Assembly: GCF_014196295.1 (NCBI RefSeq) | Contig: NZ_JACIDK010000002.1 | Coordinates: 558,001-622,000, forward strand | Direction: 5' to 3' | DNA length: 64,000 nucleotides | Source: Phenylobacterium haematophilum | GTDB taxonomy: Bacteria > Pseudomonadota > Alphaproteobacteria > Caulobacterales > Caulobacteraceae | In this document: one piece after another, positions 46,331 to 55,426 of the stretch | How positions within the stretch are numbered: position 1 is the first letter of the stretch | Layout: each line of letters starts with the position of its first letter | Program-made: the position numbers and the translations under genes | Notes under the pieces: generated by a model | Told to the model about the DNA's origin: nothing | Databases searched by the model: none | What the model saw: the letters and a program-made list of their open reading frames with translations, nothing else

Positions 46331-47101
46331 ATGGTGAGCGAAAGACCGGCGTCAGCGTACCTGGGGCTTCTCGCCGTGGCTCTCGCCGCGGCGATAAACC
46401 TTGGCTGGGTGGTGGTCGCGCAGGCCGGACCGCAGACTCTGCGAGAGGGTCTGTTCGGAGATCGTCCCGCCCCTGGTCGTCAGGCAAGCCCGCCGATCGC
46501 CCGCTATGTCAGCGAGGACGGCGATGGCTTCGTCCTCGATCGCAGCCAGCCGCGCGTCTACATGAAGTTCGACGACAGCCCCGAAATCTGGGCGCTGCGA
46601 CCGCATCCGGCGCCGCGCGGCGACGTGATCTACAAGAACGATCTGGGTGAGCCGATGTTGCGCGCGACGCGCCTCGGCGGCCTGACTCTGTTCACCGCTG
46701 ATCGGCCGGGCGGGTCCCCAGCGGCCCTCACCGGCGCCGGCGGCGCCCTGCGGCTCGCGCCGCTGAGCCCGCAGGCCCTGCTTGAGAAACTGGCCCAGGC
46801 AAGCGCCCGTGCGACCCGCGCTGCGCGGCGCCTGATTCCGTTCGAGGCCGACGCCTCGCCGGCGTCTTCGGCGGTGGTCGCCGACGCCGCGGCGGTCACG
46901 GCCGAGGCCGTCGTGCGCATCTCGCGCCGCCCCGATGGCCGCAGCCTGCTGTCGCGGGTGAAAAAGGTGAAGTTGGTCGAAGGGCGGCGGCCCTCGGCGA
47001 TCCTCTACGGGGAAGAGATGCGGATCACCGTCACGCCGGCCGATGGCCTCTATGGCCGTCCCTCGTCCGACCGCATCATGCAGGCGGCCGGCGGCCGCTA
47101 G
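46331..47101 (+). CDS. Exported DUF4908-like protein
   Basis: A 256-residue protein with an N-terminal hydrophobic signal or anchor (YLGLLAVALAAAINLGWVVVAQA, about 9-31) followed by a periplasmic domain with GDGFVLDRSQPRVYMKFDDSPEIWALRPHPAPRGDVIYKNDLGEPMLRATRLGGLTLF, which I associate with DUF4908 of Caulobacterales. No function is known. ATG 46331 follows phaB by 52 bases; the ribosome binding site is weak. A bidirectional terminator follows. Confidence 0.65.
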   Translation: MVSERPASAYLGLLAVALAAAINLGWVVVAQAGPQTLREGLFGDRPAPGRQASPPIARYVSEDGDGFVLDRSQPRVYMKFDDSPEIWALRPHPAPRGDVIYKNDLGEPMLRATRLGGLTLFTADRPGGSPAALTGAGGALRLAPLSPQALLEKLAQASARATRAARRLIPFEADASPASSAVVADAAAVTAEAVVRISRRPDGRSLLSRVKKVKLVEGRRPSAILYGEEMRITVTPADGLYGRPSSDRIMQAAGGR

Positions 47102-47114
47102 GACCAGACGTGCA

Positions 47115-47144
47115 AAGGCCCGCCACGAAAAGGGCGGGCCTTAC
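47115..47144. terminator. Bidirectional terminator between the DUF4908-like and urcA genes
   Basis: AAGGCCCGCC and GGCGGGCCTT form a perfect 10-bp stem (47115-47124 with 47133-47142) around ACGAAAAG, with A and T ends on both sides. It lies between two convergent genes and suits both. Confidence 0.8.
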
Positions 47145-47163
47145 TCGCGTTGGCCTTTGGGGG

Positions 47164-47487
47164 CTAGCGCTGCGCGAGCTCCTGGGGCTTGCCGGTCAAC
47201 GCCTGACGCACGGCCAACTTGTCCTGGATCTCTGCGCGGGCGCCCTTCAGGCAGGTTTGGTGGGCGGCCAGGGTGATGCGCCCGACCGTAGCGGCGCTGC
47301 AGTAGTCGGCGGCGGCCTTTGACACCCGGCGCTCCAGGGCGTGCGCGTGGCGGGCCGACCCGACGTCGATGTCCGAAACCTTAACTGCGACCGGGGCGGC
47401 CTGCGCGCCTGAGGCCAGCGCCAGGATAGGGACCGCCGCGAGGGCGATGGTGGCTACGCCGGCCAGGGTGGCGCTGAACTTGGTCAT
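47164..47487 (-). CDS. UrcA family protein
   Basis: A 107-residue secreted protein with a signal peptide (ATIALAAVPILALASGAQA, cleaved near 30). The mature part VKVSDIDVGSARHAHALERRVSKAAADYC and the paired Cys (C64 region and QTCLKGA) match the UrcA family of alphaproteobacterial exported proteins of unknown role. Its ribosome binding site GGGAG sits in the loop of a CGAATT/AATTCG inverted repeat (47489-47505). Confidence 0.8.
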   Translation of the reverse strand: MTKFSATLAGVATIALAAVPILALASGAQAAPVAVKVSDIDVGSARHAHALERRVSKAAADYCSAATVGRITLAAHQTCLKGARAEIQDKLAVRQALTGKPQELAQR

Positions 47488-47488
47488 T

Positions 47489-47505
47489 CGAATTCTCCCA
47501 ATTCG
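47489..47505 (-). promoter_or_regulatory. Inverted repeat around the urcA ribosome binding site
   Basis: CGAATT and AATTCG flank CTCCC; on the minus strand the loop is GGGAG, the ribosome binding site, and the ATG begins right after the second arm. It could be a weak RNA hairpin or a binding site. Confidence 0.45.
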
Positions 47506-47533
47506 TGGGGCCTGTGTAGGCCGCCGATGGGTG

Positions 47534-47546
47534 TTGGATATTCCAA
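47534..47546. promoter_or_regulatory. Perfect 13-base palindrome in the urcA-iorA gap
   Basis: TTGGATATTCCAA reads the same on both strands. It lies 47 bases upstream of urcA and about 200 bases upstream of iorA. It has the size of a one-dimer regulator site. A tandem-TetR gene lies downstream of iorAB; the link is inference. Confidence 0.4.
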
Positions 47547-47599
47547 TGATCGCTGCCTAGTCGTGTTAAACCGGAGTAATGACGAAGGTTTAAGAATAT

Positions 47600-47646
47600 T
47601 ACCGAAAGTACATGTGCATTATTACTTGGAGTTTATGCTTTCGGTA
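47600..47646. promoter_or_regulatory. Long inverted repeat upstream of iorA
   Basis: TACCGAAAG (47600-47608) and CTTTCGGTA (47638-47646) are exact reverse complements separated by 29 AT-rich bases; allowing one mismatch the arms reach GAAAGTA/TGCTTTC. The element is about 100 bases upstream of iorA and may be its operator. The arms' spacing is about four helical turns. Confidence 0.45.
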
Positions 47647-47747
47647 GGTGGCCCGGCCGCCTCGTCCGGACGCTGTCAGATTTACTCCGCTTGCGGCGTG
47701 GCCATACCAACCCTTAGGATTCCGCAAGAAACAGGGAGGGCGGCTTC

Positions 47748-48215
47748 ATGGCCTTCAAGCTCAACGTAAACGGCAAGGTCTTGTCGGCGGACGTGGACGG
47801 CGACACGCCGCTCCTCTGGGTGCTTCGCGACACACTCGGCATACTGGGGCCCAAGTACGGCTGCGGCGTCGCCCAGTGCGGCGCGTGCACGGTGCATATC
47901 GACGGCGCGCCGATGCGCTCGTGTGCGATCCCGGTCGAGGGGCTGGGGCAGTCGAAGATCGTCACCATCGAAGGTGTCGGCGCCAGCGCCGTGGGCAAGA
48001 AAGTTCAGCAGGCCTGGAGCGAACTCGACGTCGCCCAATGCGGCTACTGCCAGGCCGGCCAGATCATGTCGGCGACGGCGCTGCTGGCCGAGAAGCCCAA
48101 GCCCACGGACGCCGACATCGACGAAGCGATGGCAGGCAACCTCTGCCGCTGCGCGACCTACACGCGTATTCGCGCGGCCATCAAACTGGCCTCTGGCCAG
48201 AAGACGGAGGCCTGA
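47748..48215 (+). CDS. iorA: Isoquinoline 1-oxidoreductase small subunit ([2Fe-2S])
   Basis: Electron-transfer subunit of a molybdenum hydroxylase. The 155-residue product has the plant-type [2Fe-2S] motif GCGVAQCGACTVHIDGAPMRSC (about 40-61) and the second four-Cys cluster QCGYCQAGQIM and CRCATYTRIRAAI near 100-140, the normal plan of the xanthine oxidase family. It pairs with the large subunit two bases downstream. The isoquinoline name marks family membership; the true substrate may be another N-heterocycle or aldehyde. Confidence 0.93.
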   Translation: MAFKLNVNGKVLSADVDGDTPLLWVLRDTLGILGPKYGCGVAQCGACTVHIDGAPMRSCAIPVEGLGQSKIVTIEGVGASAVGKKVQQAWSELDVAQCGYCQAGQIMSATALLAEKPKPTDADIDEAMAGNLCRCATYTRIRAAIKLASGQKTEA

Positions 48216-48217
48216 TC

Positions 48218-50398
48218 ATGGCGGACGGATCCCAACTCCTTTCGGCCAGCCGCCGTGACGTCCTCGCTGGCGCGGGTCTGGTGTTGTCCTTCACGGTCGC
48301 CGGCAAGGCCGGCGCGGCCGAGGCAGGCGGTGCGGGGGGCAAGCTCAACGCCTATGTCCGGGTCGCCCCCGACAACAGCGTGACCATCGTCTCCAAGAAC
48401 CCGGAGGTCGGGCAGGGCGTCAAGACGATGCTGCCGATGCTGATCGCCGAGGAACTCGACGTCGACTGGAGCCAGGTGCGTACCGAGCAGGCGATGAACG
48501 ACTTCGCCACCTATGGCCGCCAGTTCGCCGGCGGCAGCATGGCCACGCCGCTGCACTGGGACGAGCTGCGCCGGGTCGGCGCTGCGGCCCGGATGATGCT
48601 CGTGGCGGCCGCGGCCCAGGGTTGGGGCGTTCCGGCGACCGAGTGCACGACCGCTAGCGGCGTCGTCCACCATGCCGGCTCCAAGCGCAAGGCGACCTAC
48701 GGCTCACTGGCGACCAAGGCGGCGCAGATCACGGTGCCGGACCTGAAGACCGTGCCGGTCAAGGACCCCAAGGACTACAAGATCATCGGCCAGCCGCTGC
48801 GTCAGGTCGACACCGACGCCATCGTCACGGGCAAGCCGCTGTTCGGCATCGACGTCGTCGTGCCGGGAATGCTCTACGCGACCTACGAGAAGGCGCCGGT
48901 GTTCGGGGCCAAGGTGGCCGGCGCGGACCTCGCCGCGGCCAAGGGCGTCAAGGGCGTGCGCGACGCCTTCGTGGTCGAGGGGGGCACGGCGCTCGATGGC
49001 CTGCTGCCCGGCGTGGCGGTGGTGGCCGACAGCTGGTGGGCGGCGCGCAAGGGCCGCGATCAACTGAACACCCGCTGGGTCGAACATCCGACGGCGGCGC
49101 AGTCGTCGGCCGCATTCGCCGCCAAAGCGGTCGAGCTCTCCAAGGCCGCCCCCGGCAAGACGGAGCGCAACGACGGCGACGTGGAGGCCGCCCTGAAGGG
49201 CGCGGCCAAGACGGTGGAGGCGGCCTACGCCTATCCTTTCATCTCCCACGCCAATCTCGAACCGCAGAACTGCACGGCGCACTTCAAGGACGACAAGGTC
49301 GAGATCTGGGCGCCCACCCAGAACCCGGAACCGGGCCGCCAGCTGGTCGCCAAGACCCTGGGTATCGCGCCGGAGGCGGTCTCGATCCACATGGTCCGGG
49401 GCGGCGGCGGCTTCGGCCGGCGGCTGATGAACGACTACATGGTCGAGGCGGCGTGGATCTCCAAACAGGCCGGCGCGCCGGTGAAGCTTCTCTGGACGCG
49501 TGAAGACGACATGCGCCACGATTTCTATCGCCCGGCCGGCTGGCATTTCCTGAAGGGCGGTGTGAACGCGGCTGGCGACGTCGTCGGCTGGCACGACCAC
49601 TTCGTCACCCTGGGCGAGAACGGCACGGCCGCGCGCAGCGCCGGCATGTCGCCGACCGAGTTCCCGGCCCGATTTGTCCCGAACTACCGTTATGACCTGT
49701 CGATGATGCCCTGCGGGGTGCCGACCGGCCCGCTGCGCGCGCCCGGCTCGAACGCCATCGCCTTCGTCGTGCAGTCATTCATCGATGAACTGGCGCATGC
49801 CGCCGGCGCCGATCCGGTGGCCTTCCGCCTGAAGCTGCTGGGCGAAAAGCCGATGGTCGGCGATGCCCCGTCCGGCTATGCGGCCGGGCGCATGGCCGCG
49901 GTGGTCAAGCTGGCGGCCGAGAAGTCGGGATGGGGCCGGACCCTGCCCAAGGGCTCGGGCCTCGGCATCGCGTTCCATTACAGTCATCTGGGCTACTTCG
50001 CCGAGGTGGCCGAGGTGGCGGTGGCGCCCGACGGGGCCATCAAGGTGGTGAAGGTGTGGGTGGCCGCCGATGTCGGCCGCCAGATCATCAACCCGTTCGG
50101 GGCCCTGAACCAGGTCGAGGGTTCCGTGCTCGACGGTCTGTCCGGCGCGCTGCACCAGAAGATCACCATCGAGAACGGCGCCGCGGTCGAGAGCAACTTC
50201 ACCGACTACGGGCTGATGCGCATCAACGAGGCCCCGCCGATCGAGACCCACTTCATCAAGTCGGACAACTCGCCGACCGGATTGGGCGAGCCGGCCCTGC
50301 CGCCGATTGTCCCTGCGTTGTGCAACGCGATCTTCGCCGCCACCGGAAAGCGCATTCGTCAGCTTCCGATAGATACGGCCATGCTCAAGAGTGGCTAA
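48218..50398 (+). CDS. iorB: Isoquinoline 1-oxidoreductase large subunit (Mo cofactor)
   Basis: Molybdopterin-binding subunit of 726 residues. The N-terminus [25 protein letters not shown] is a twin-arginine signal, so the enzyme is carried folded to the periplasm. The Mo-site sequence [24 protein letters not shown] and the second domain [25 protein letters not shown] are the IorB-type patterns, with the single-chain form split by an internal repeat. It follows iorA by two bases. A cytochrome or chaperone subunit is not seen nearby. Confidence 0.92.
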   Translation: MADGSQLLSASRRDVLAGAGLVLSFTVAGKAGAAEAGGAGGKLNAYVRVAPDNSVTIVSKNPEVGQGVKTMLPMLIAEELDVDWSQVRTEQAMNDFATYGRQFAGGSMATPLHWDELRRVGAAARMMLVAAAAQGWGVPATECTTASGVVHHAGSKRKATYGSLATKAAQITVPDLKTVPVKDPKDYKIIGQPLRQVDTDAIVTGKPLFGIDVVVPGMLYATYEKAPVFGAKVAGADLAAAKGVKGVRDAFVVEGGTALDGLLPGVAVVADSWWAARKGRDQLNTRWVEHPTAAQSSAAFAAKAVELSKAAPGKTERNDGDVEAALKGAAKTVEAAYAYPFISHANLEPQNCTAHFKDDKVEIWAPTQNPEPGRQLVAKTLGIAPEAVSIHMVRGGGGFGRRLMNDYMVEAAWISKQAGAPVKLLWTREDDMRHDFYRPAGWHFLKGGVNAAGDVVGWHDHFVTLGENGTAARSAGMSPTEFPARFVPNYRYDLSMMPCGVPTGPLRAPGSNAIAFVVQSFIDELAHAAGADPVAFRLKLLGEKPMVGDAPSGYAAGRMAAVVKLAAEKSGWGRTLPKGSGLGIAFHYSHLGYFAEVAEVAVAPDGAIKVVKVWVAADVGRQIINPFGALNQVEGSVLDGLSGALHQKITIENGAAVESNFTDYGLMRINEAPPIETHFIKSDNSPTGLGEPALPPIVPALCNAIFAATGKRIRQLPIDTAMLKSG

Positions 50399-50479
50399 GC
50401 GCGCTCAGGTCGGTCATCATGTGTCCGGGAGGACGCGGCGGGGCTGATCTGTCGTCGTCTAGATAACAAGAACGCATCG

Positions 50480-51694
50480 ATGACGACGACGACGGTCCGT
50501 GTACCGACCAAGCGCTTTGAGCAGCGCAAGAGCGCAATTGTGGGATCGGCCGTGGAGGTGCTCAACCGCCGCGGCGTGAGGGGTATGACGCTGGCCGACG
50601 TGGCGGCGCGGCTCGACCTCGTTCCTACGGGGGTGATCTACTACTTCAAGAACAAGGAAGACCTGGCTGCGGCCTGCTTTCTACGCGGGATCGATCGCTA
50701 CAACGACCTCATCGCCCTGGCGGAGGGGGGTGAGAATGTCCGCGCCCGGGTGAAGCTGTTCCTCGACGCGTATTTCGACTATCGCGCCCAGATGCTGGCC
50801 GGACAGGCCGAACCGCTGACAGTGTTCAACGACGTTCGGGCGCTGAACAGCGCGCCGGTCAATGCCGCCTATGTCGACATGTTTCGGCGTATCCGCACGC
50901 TGCTCTCCGGACCCGAGACCCGCGCGGTGTCGCGACCGGCGCTGGGCGCGCGCGCGCTGCTGTTGATCTCGGAAGTGTTCTGGGCCCCGGTCTGGCTGCA
51001 CCGCAACGACGCCGAGGACTTCGGCCGGGTGTCCAAGCGGGTATGGGCGATCACGGTCGACGGACTCGCCGCGGCAGGGGCGGCCTGGAATCCGGTGGCT
51101 CTGCCGACCCTTATTCCGAAGGGCGGCGAAGCGTCCAGCGAGCTCTTCCTGCGCGCGGCCACGCAGTTGATCAACGAGGAGGGCTATGTCGGCGCGTCGG
51201 TCGAGAAGATCAGCGCCCGGCTCAATGTCACCAAGGGCGCCTTCTATCACCACCACGAGACCAAGGATGAACTGGTGGTCGCCTGCTTCGAGCGCACGTT
51301 CGACGTCATGCGACGGGCCATCCGTCAGGCCGAGGAGGTGTCGACCACCGGGCTGCAAACCCTGGCGACGATCGCCACCGCCCTGGTCGAATATCAGTTG
51401 AATGGCAATGCGCCGCTGCTGCGCGCCTCGGCCCTGACCTCGGCGCCGGAAGCCATCCAGCCGCAGCTGGTCGCGCGTTTCGACCGCCTGTCGGACCGCT
51501 TCGCCTCGCTGATTTCCGACGGGATCGCCGACGGATCGGTGCGACCGGTGGACGTCAATGTCGGCGCCCAGATGCTGACCGCGATGATCAATGCCGCCGC
51601 CGAGCTGCACCACTGGACGCCCGGCGTCACGCCTCAGGTCGCTGCAGCGCTCTATGTGCGGCCGTTCTTCGAGGGACTGGCGCCCGAGGCGTAG
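50480..51694 (+). CDS. Tandem TetR-family regulator (two TetR units in one chain)
   Basis: A 404-residue protein made of two TetR units. The first helix-turn-helix is at about 38-57 (LADVAARLDLVPTGVIYYFKNKEDL) and the second at about 240-260 (SVEKISARLNVTKGAFYHHHETKDEL), each followed by a helical ligand domain. One chain could thus act as the usual dimer. It lies between iorB and the carboxylase gene on the same strand and may control one or both. ATG 50480 has no strong ribosome binding site, but the GATAACAAGAACG leader is purine rich. Confidence 0.88.
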   Translation: MTTTTVRVPTKRFEQRKSAIVGSAVEVLNRRGVRGMTLADVAARLDLVPTGVIYYFKNKEDLAAACFLRGIDRYNDLIALAEGGENVRARVKLFLDAYFDYRAQMLAGQAEPLTVFNDVRALNSAPVNAAYVDMFRRIRTLLSGPETRAVSRPALGARALLLISEVFWAPVWLHRNDAEDFGRVSKRVWAITVDGLAAAGAAWNPVALPTLIPKGGEASSELFLRAATQLINEEGYVGASVEKISARLNVTKGAFYHHHETKDELVVACFERTFDVMRRAIRQAEEVSTTGLQTLATIATALVEYQLNGNAPLLRASALTSAPEAIQPQLVARFDRLSDRFASLISDGIADGSVRPVDVNVGAQMLTAMINAAAELHHWTPGVTPQVAAALYVRPFFEGLAPEA

Positions 51695-51760
51695 ACGGCC
51701 CCCGCGGCGCCCGGGCAGAGTGAGCGAAAAGCCCGAGAGCCACGCCAGGGGAAACGCCAC

Positions 51761-54700
51761 GTGAAGAAGCTGCTGATCGCCAACCGGGGCGAGATCGCCA
51801 TTCGGATCGCCCGCACCGCTGCGGACATGGGGATCGAGACGCTGGCGGTCCATTCTAGCGACGATGCCGCGTCGCTGCACACTCGGGTGGCCGATGAGGC
51901 CCATGCCCTGACCGGGGCGGGCCCCGCGGCCTATCTCGACGGCGCACAGATTCTAGCTGCCGCCCAGGCGCACGGATGCGACGCGGTGCATCCCGGTTAT
52001 GGCTTCCTCTCGGAAAACGCGGCCTTCGCGCGGGCGTGCGCGCAGGCGGGCGTGACCTTCGTCGGCCCGTCGCCCGAAACGCTGGAGCTGTTTGGCGACA
52101 AGGGCGCGGCCCGAGGCCTGGCGCAGCGCTGCGATGTGCCGATCCTGGCCGGCACCCGCGGCGGCGCGAGCTTGGCTGAGGCGCGGGTGTTTCTGGAGAG
52201 CCTGGGACGGGGCGGAGCGGTGATGGTCAAAGCCGTCGCCGGCGGCGGCGGCCGAGGCATGCGGCCGGTGCGAGCGCCAGACGAACTCACCGAGGCCTTC
52301 GAACGCTGCGCCTCGGAAGCACAGGCCGCGTTCGGCGACGCCGCGCTCTATGTCGAGGAGTTCCTGCCCCGCGCGCGGCACGTCGAGGTGCAGATCGTCG
52401 GCGACGGCCAAGTCGTCTCGCACCTGTGGGACCGCGAATGCAGCCTGCAACGCCAGCGGCAAAAGGTGGTCGAGATCGCTCCGGCGACGACCTTGCCGAC
52501 CGCAATCCGCGAGCGTCTCTTCGAGGCCGCCGTCGCCTTGGGGCGGGCGGCGCGCTACCGGAACCTGGGCACGATAGAGTTCCTCGTTGACGGCGAGCGG
52601 GCGGTGTTCATCGAGGCCAATCCGCGCCTGCAGGTCGAGCATACGGTGACCGAAGAGGTTACTGGACTCGATCTTGTCCGACTACAGATCGAATTGGCTA
52701 GAGGGCGCACCCTCGCCGAGCTGGATCTGGTCCAGGCTTCGGTTCCCCGGCCCCGCGGCGTGGCGCTGCAGGCGCGGGTCAATCTGGAGACCATGACGCC
52801 CGACGGCGCTGCCAAGCCCTCTGGCGGAGTGCTCTCGGCCTATGAGCCGCCCTCCGGGCCAGGGGTGCGGGTCGACGGATTCGGCTATGGCGGATACCGG
52901 ACCGGGACGCGCTTCGACTCCCTGCTCGCCAAGCTGATCGTCCACGCGCCGGACCTGGCCTCGGCCACCGCCAAGGCGCGTCGGGCGCTGTCGGAGTTCA
53001 AGATCGTCGGGGCGGCGACCAATATCGAGTTCCTGCAGGGGCTGCTGGCCCATCCGGCCGTCGCGGGCGGAGAAGTTCATACTCGGCTGATCGAAGAGCG
53101 CATGGAGGAGCTGGCGCAGACTCCAACGCCCTCTCGCCACTACTTCGAGACCGCATCGGCGGCGCCTAAGCGCGCTGGAGCGCAGATCGACGCTTCCGAC
53201 CCCTTGGCCGTCCTGAATCACGGCAAGGCCCAGGTGGTGGCTTCGGACGAACCGGACGAGCTGGAGGGGCCGGAGGGCACGAGGCCGGTGCGCGCGCCGC
53301 TGCAGGGCACGGTCATCGGCTTGATGATCCAGCCGGGGAACGAGGTGCGTGAGGGCCAACCGCTCTTCGTCATGGAAGCGATGAAGATGGAGCACGTGGT
53401 CGCGGCCGACGTTTCGGGCGTCGTGCGGCTGGTGGCGGTCGGCGAGGGCGACACGGTCTTCGAGGACCATGCGCTGGCTTTCATCGAGCCGGCCGAGGTC
53501 GCTGGCGGCGCGGTCGTGGGCGAGGAGGCCATCGACCTCAATCATATTCGCCCGGATCTGGCCGAGGTGCTGGAGCGCCATCGCCTGACGCTCGATGAGG
53601 CGCGTCCCGACGCCGTCGCGCGACGGCGCAAGACCGGTCAGCGAACGACTCGCGAGAACATCGACGACCTCTGTGATCCGGACACCTTCACCGAATATGG
53701 CGCGCTCACCGTCGCCGCCAGGCGACGCCGTAACACCGTCGACGAACTCATCGCCCAGACCCCGGCCGACGGCATGGTCATGGGGCTGGGCGCGGTCAAT
53801 GGCGACCGCTTCGCAGAGGACAAGGCCCGGGTGGCGGTGATGGCCTACGACTACACCGTGCTGGCCGGCACCCAGGGTTCGCACAACCACGACAAGCTCG
53901 ACCGGATGAGCGAGATCGCTGCGCGCTGGCGGCTGCCGACGGTGTTCTTCACGGAGGGCGGAGGCGGTCGGCCCGGCGACACCGAGGGCGGCGGCTTCGT
54001 GCGAGGGTTTGAATTCTGGGGACGCCTGTCGGGCGCCGTGCCGCTGGTCGGCGTCGCGTCGGGGCGGTGCTTCGCGGGCAATGCCGCCATCCTCGGCTGC
54101 TGCGACGTGATCATCGCCACCAAGGACACGGCGCTCGGTATGGGCGGTCCGGCCATGGTCGAAGGCGGCGGGCTCGGTGTCTTCCGGCCCGAAGAGATCG
54201 GCCCGGTCAAGGTCATGCAAGCCAACGGCACCATCGACGTCCTCGCCGATAACGAGGGCCATGCCGTGAAGTTGGCCAAACAGTACCTGTCGTACTTCCA
54301 GGGCCCGGTCGCCGACTGGACCTGCGCCGACCAACGCCTTCTGCGCCGAGCGATCCCGGAGAACCGGCTGCGGGTCTACGACATCCGCAAGGTCATCGAA
54401 CTGATCGCCGACGACGGCTCGGTGATGGAGCTGCGCCCCAAGTTCGGCCTGGCCATGGTCACCGCCTTCATCCGAATCGAAGGCCGACCGGTCGGGGTGT
54501 TCGCCAACAACCCTCAGCACATCGGCGGCGCGATCGATTCCGACGCGTCCGACAAGGCCGCGCGCTTCATGCAGCTGTGCGAGGCCTTCGACATCCCGCT
54601 GCTGTCACTGTCCGACACCCCCGGCAACATGGTCGGTCCCGAGGCGGAAAAGACCGGTCTGATCCGCCACTGCTCGCGGCTTTTCGTGATCGGAGCGAAC

Positions 54701-55090
54701 CTGACCGTGCCGCTCTTCTCGGTGATCCTGCGCAAGAGCTACGGTTTGGGCGCGATCTCGATGACGGGAGGAAGCTATCAGGCTTCGATGTTCAGCGTAT
54801 CCTGGCCGACCGGCGAGTTCGGCGGCATGGGGCTCGAAGGCTCGGTGAAGCTTGGCTACCGCAACGAACTGGCGGCGATCGAGGACGCCGGCGCCCGCAA
54901 GGCGAAGTTCGATGAGATGGTCGCCGCCGCCTACGCCCGCGGTAAGGCGCTGTCCCACGCCATGGGGCCGGCGCTCGACGACGTGATCGACCCGGCCGAC
55001 ACCCGGCGCTGGGTGCTGTCGGGGCTGAAGTCGCTGCCGCCGCTGCCGGTGCGCACCGAGAAAAAGCTGCGGTGGATCGACAGCTGGTGA
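51761..55090 (+). CDS. Single-chain biotin-dependent acyl-CoA carboxylase
   Basis: A 1109-residue multidomain carboxylase that holds all three activities. Biotin carboxylase is at about 1-450 (start KKLLIANRGEIAIRI, ATP-grasp motif AVAGGGGRGMRPV). The biotin carrier domain has EAMKMEHV with biotinyl Lys542. The carboxyltransferase follows from about 600, with DLNHIRPDLAEVL, GSHNHDKL and GGSYQASMF. This order (BC, BCCP, CT in one chain) is that of the LCC-type acyl-CoA carboxylases described from Mycobacterium, not the usual separate subunits. GTG 51761 is preceded by AGGGGAAA. Substrate chain length is open. Confidence 0.93.
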   Translation: MKKLLIANRGEIAIRIARTAADMGIETLAVHSSDDAASLHTRVADEAHALTGAGPAAYLDGAQILAAAQAHGCDAVHPGYGFLSENAAFARACAQAGVTFVGPSPETLELFGDKGAARGLAQRCDVPILAGTRGGASLAEARVFLESLGRGGAVMVKAVAGGGGRGMRPVRAPDELTEAFERCASEAQAAFGDAALYVEEFLPRARHVEVQIVGDGQVVSHLWDRECSLQRQRQKVVEIAPATTLPTAIRERLFEAAVALGRAARYRNLGTIEFLVDGERAVFIEANPRLQVEHTVTEEVTGLDLVRLQIELARGRTLAELDLVQASVPRPRGVALQARVNLETMTPDGAAKPSGGVLSAYEPPSGPGVRVDGFGYGGYRTGTRFDSLLAKLIVHAPDLASATAKARRALSEFKIVGAATNIEFLQGLLAHPAVAGGEVHTRLIEERMEELAQTPTPSRHYFETASAAPKRAGAQIDASDPLAVLNHGKAQVVASDEPDELEGPEGTRPVRAPLQGTVIGLMIQPGNEVREGQPLFVMEAMKMEHVVAADVSGVVRLVAVGEGDTVFEDHALAFIEPAEVAGGAVVGEEAIDLNHIRPDLAEVLERHRLTLDEARPDAVARRRKTGQRTTRENIDDLCDPDTFTEYGALTVAARRRRNTVDELIAQTPADGMVMGLGAVNGDRFAEDKARVAVMAYDYTVLAGTQGSHNHDKLDRMSEIAARWRLPTVFFTEGGGGRPGDTEGGGFVRGFEFWGRLSGAVPLVGVASGRCFAGNAAILGCCDVIIATKDTALGMGGPAMVEGGGLGVFRPEEIGPVKVMQANGTIDVLADNEGHAVKLAKQYLSYFQGPVADWTCADQRLLRRAIPENRLRVYDIRKVIELIADDGSVMELRPKFGLAMVTAFIRIEGRPVGVFANNPQHIGGAIDSDASDKAARFMQLCEAFDIPLLSLSDTPGNMVGPEAEKTGLIRHCSRLFVIGANLTVPLFSVILRKSYGLGAISMTGGSYQASMFSVSWPTGEFGGMGLEGSVKLGYRNELAAIEDAGARKAKFDEMVAAAYARGKALSHAMGPALDDVIDPADTRRWVLSGLKSLPPLPVRTEKKLRWIDSW

Positions 55091-55215
55091 TCTGTCCGCG
55101 CACGGCGCTGTGACCGGCCGCGCCTTGCTTCGCCATCCGCGTTAAGCAGGTTTACGCTCGCTAGGCCTCGCGATGCGGGCCGCCTCGCTGGCTGAGAGCG
55201 TCGACGAGATGCTCA

Positions 55216-55234
55216 CCTCCTTCTCGAAAGGAGG
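55216..55234 (+). promoter_or_regulatory. Hairpin hiding the ribosome binding site of the next gene
   Basis: CCTCCTT (55216-55222) pairs perfectly with AAGGAGG (55228-55234), a five-base loop between. AAGGAGG is the ribosome binding site of the ATG at 55240, and the CTCACCTCCTTCT arm resembles the 3' end of 16S rRNA. The stem would block translation unless opened. Confidence 0.65.
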
Positions 55235-55239
55235 CGCAC

Positions 55240-55422
55240 ATGCCACGCACGGCCGAACGACTGCCACAGAGCACCTGCGGCGACCTCGAAGCGATCTTCG
55301 ACAGTCTGGCCAGCACAGGTCAGTACTCGGCGGTGCTGGGCCACGAGGCCGTCGAGAAGCCGCCGACTGGCGCAGCGGGAGCCGAGGAGCCGATCCTGCG
55401 CGCCGTCGCCAGCGCGGCTTAA
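55240..55422 (+). CDS. Small protein of unknown function
   Basis: A 60-residue soluble protein (PRTAERLPQSTCGDLEAIFD, then SLASTGQYSAVLGHEAVEKPP and an Ala/Gly-rich end). It has a very strong ribosome binding site, AAAGGAGG, six bases ahead, which is itself paired in a hairpin. No membrane segment, no known motif. The membrane protein gene follows after four bases, so the two are probably co-translated. Function unknown. Confidence 0.55.
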   Translation: MPRTAERLPQSTCGDLEAIFDSLASTGQYSAVLGHEAVEKPPTGAAGAEEPILRAVASAA

Positions 55423-55426
55423 CGCG

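Noticed and set aside
47648..48217. N-terminal extension of iorB across iorA
   Set aside because: It would overlap iorA in another frame; the Tat signal begins at 48218 directly after the iorA stop.
52682..54520. 612-codon open frame opposite the acyl-CoA carboxylase gene
   Set aside because: Antisense shadow with no recognisable motif; the plus-strand carboxylase is certain.
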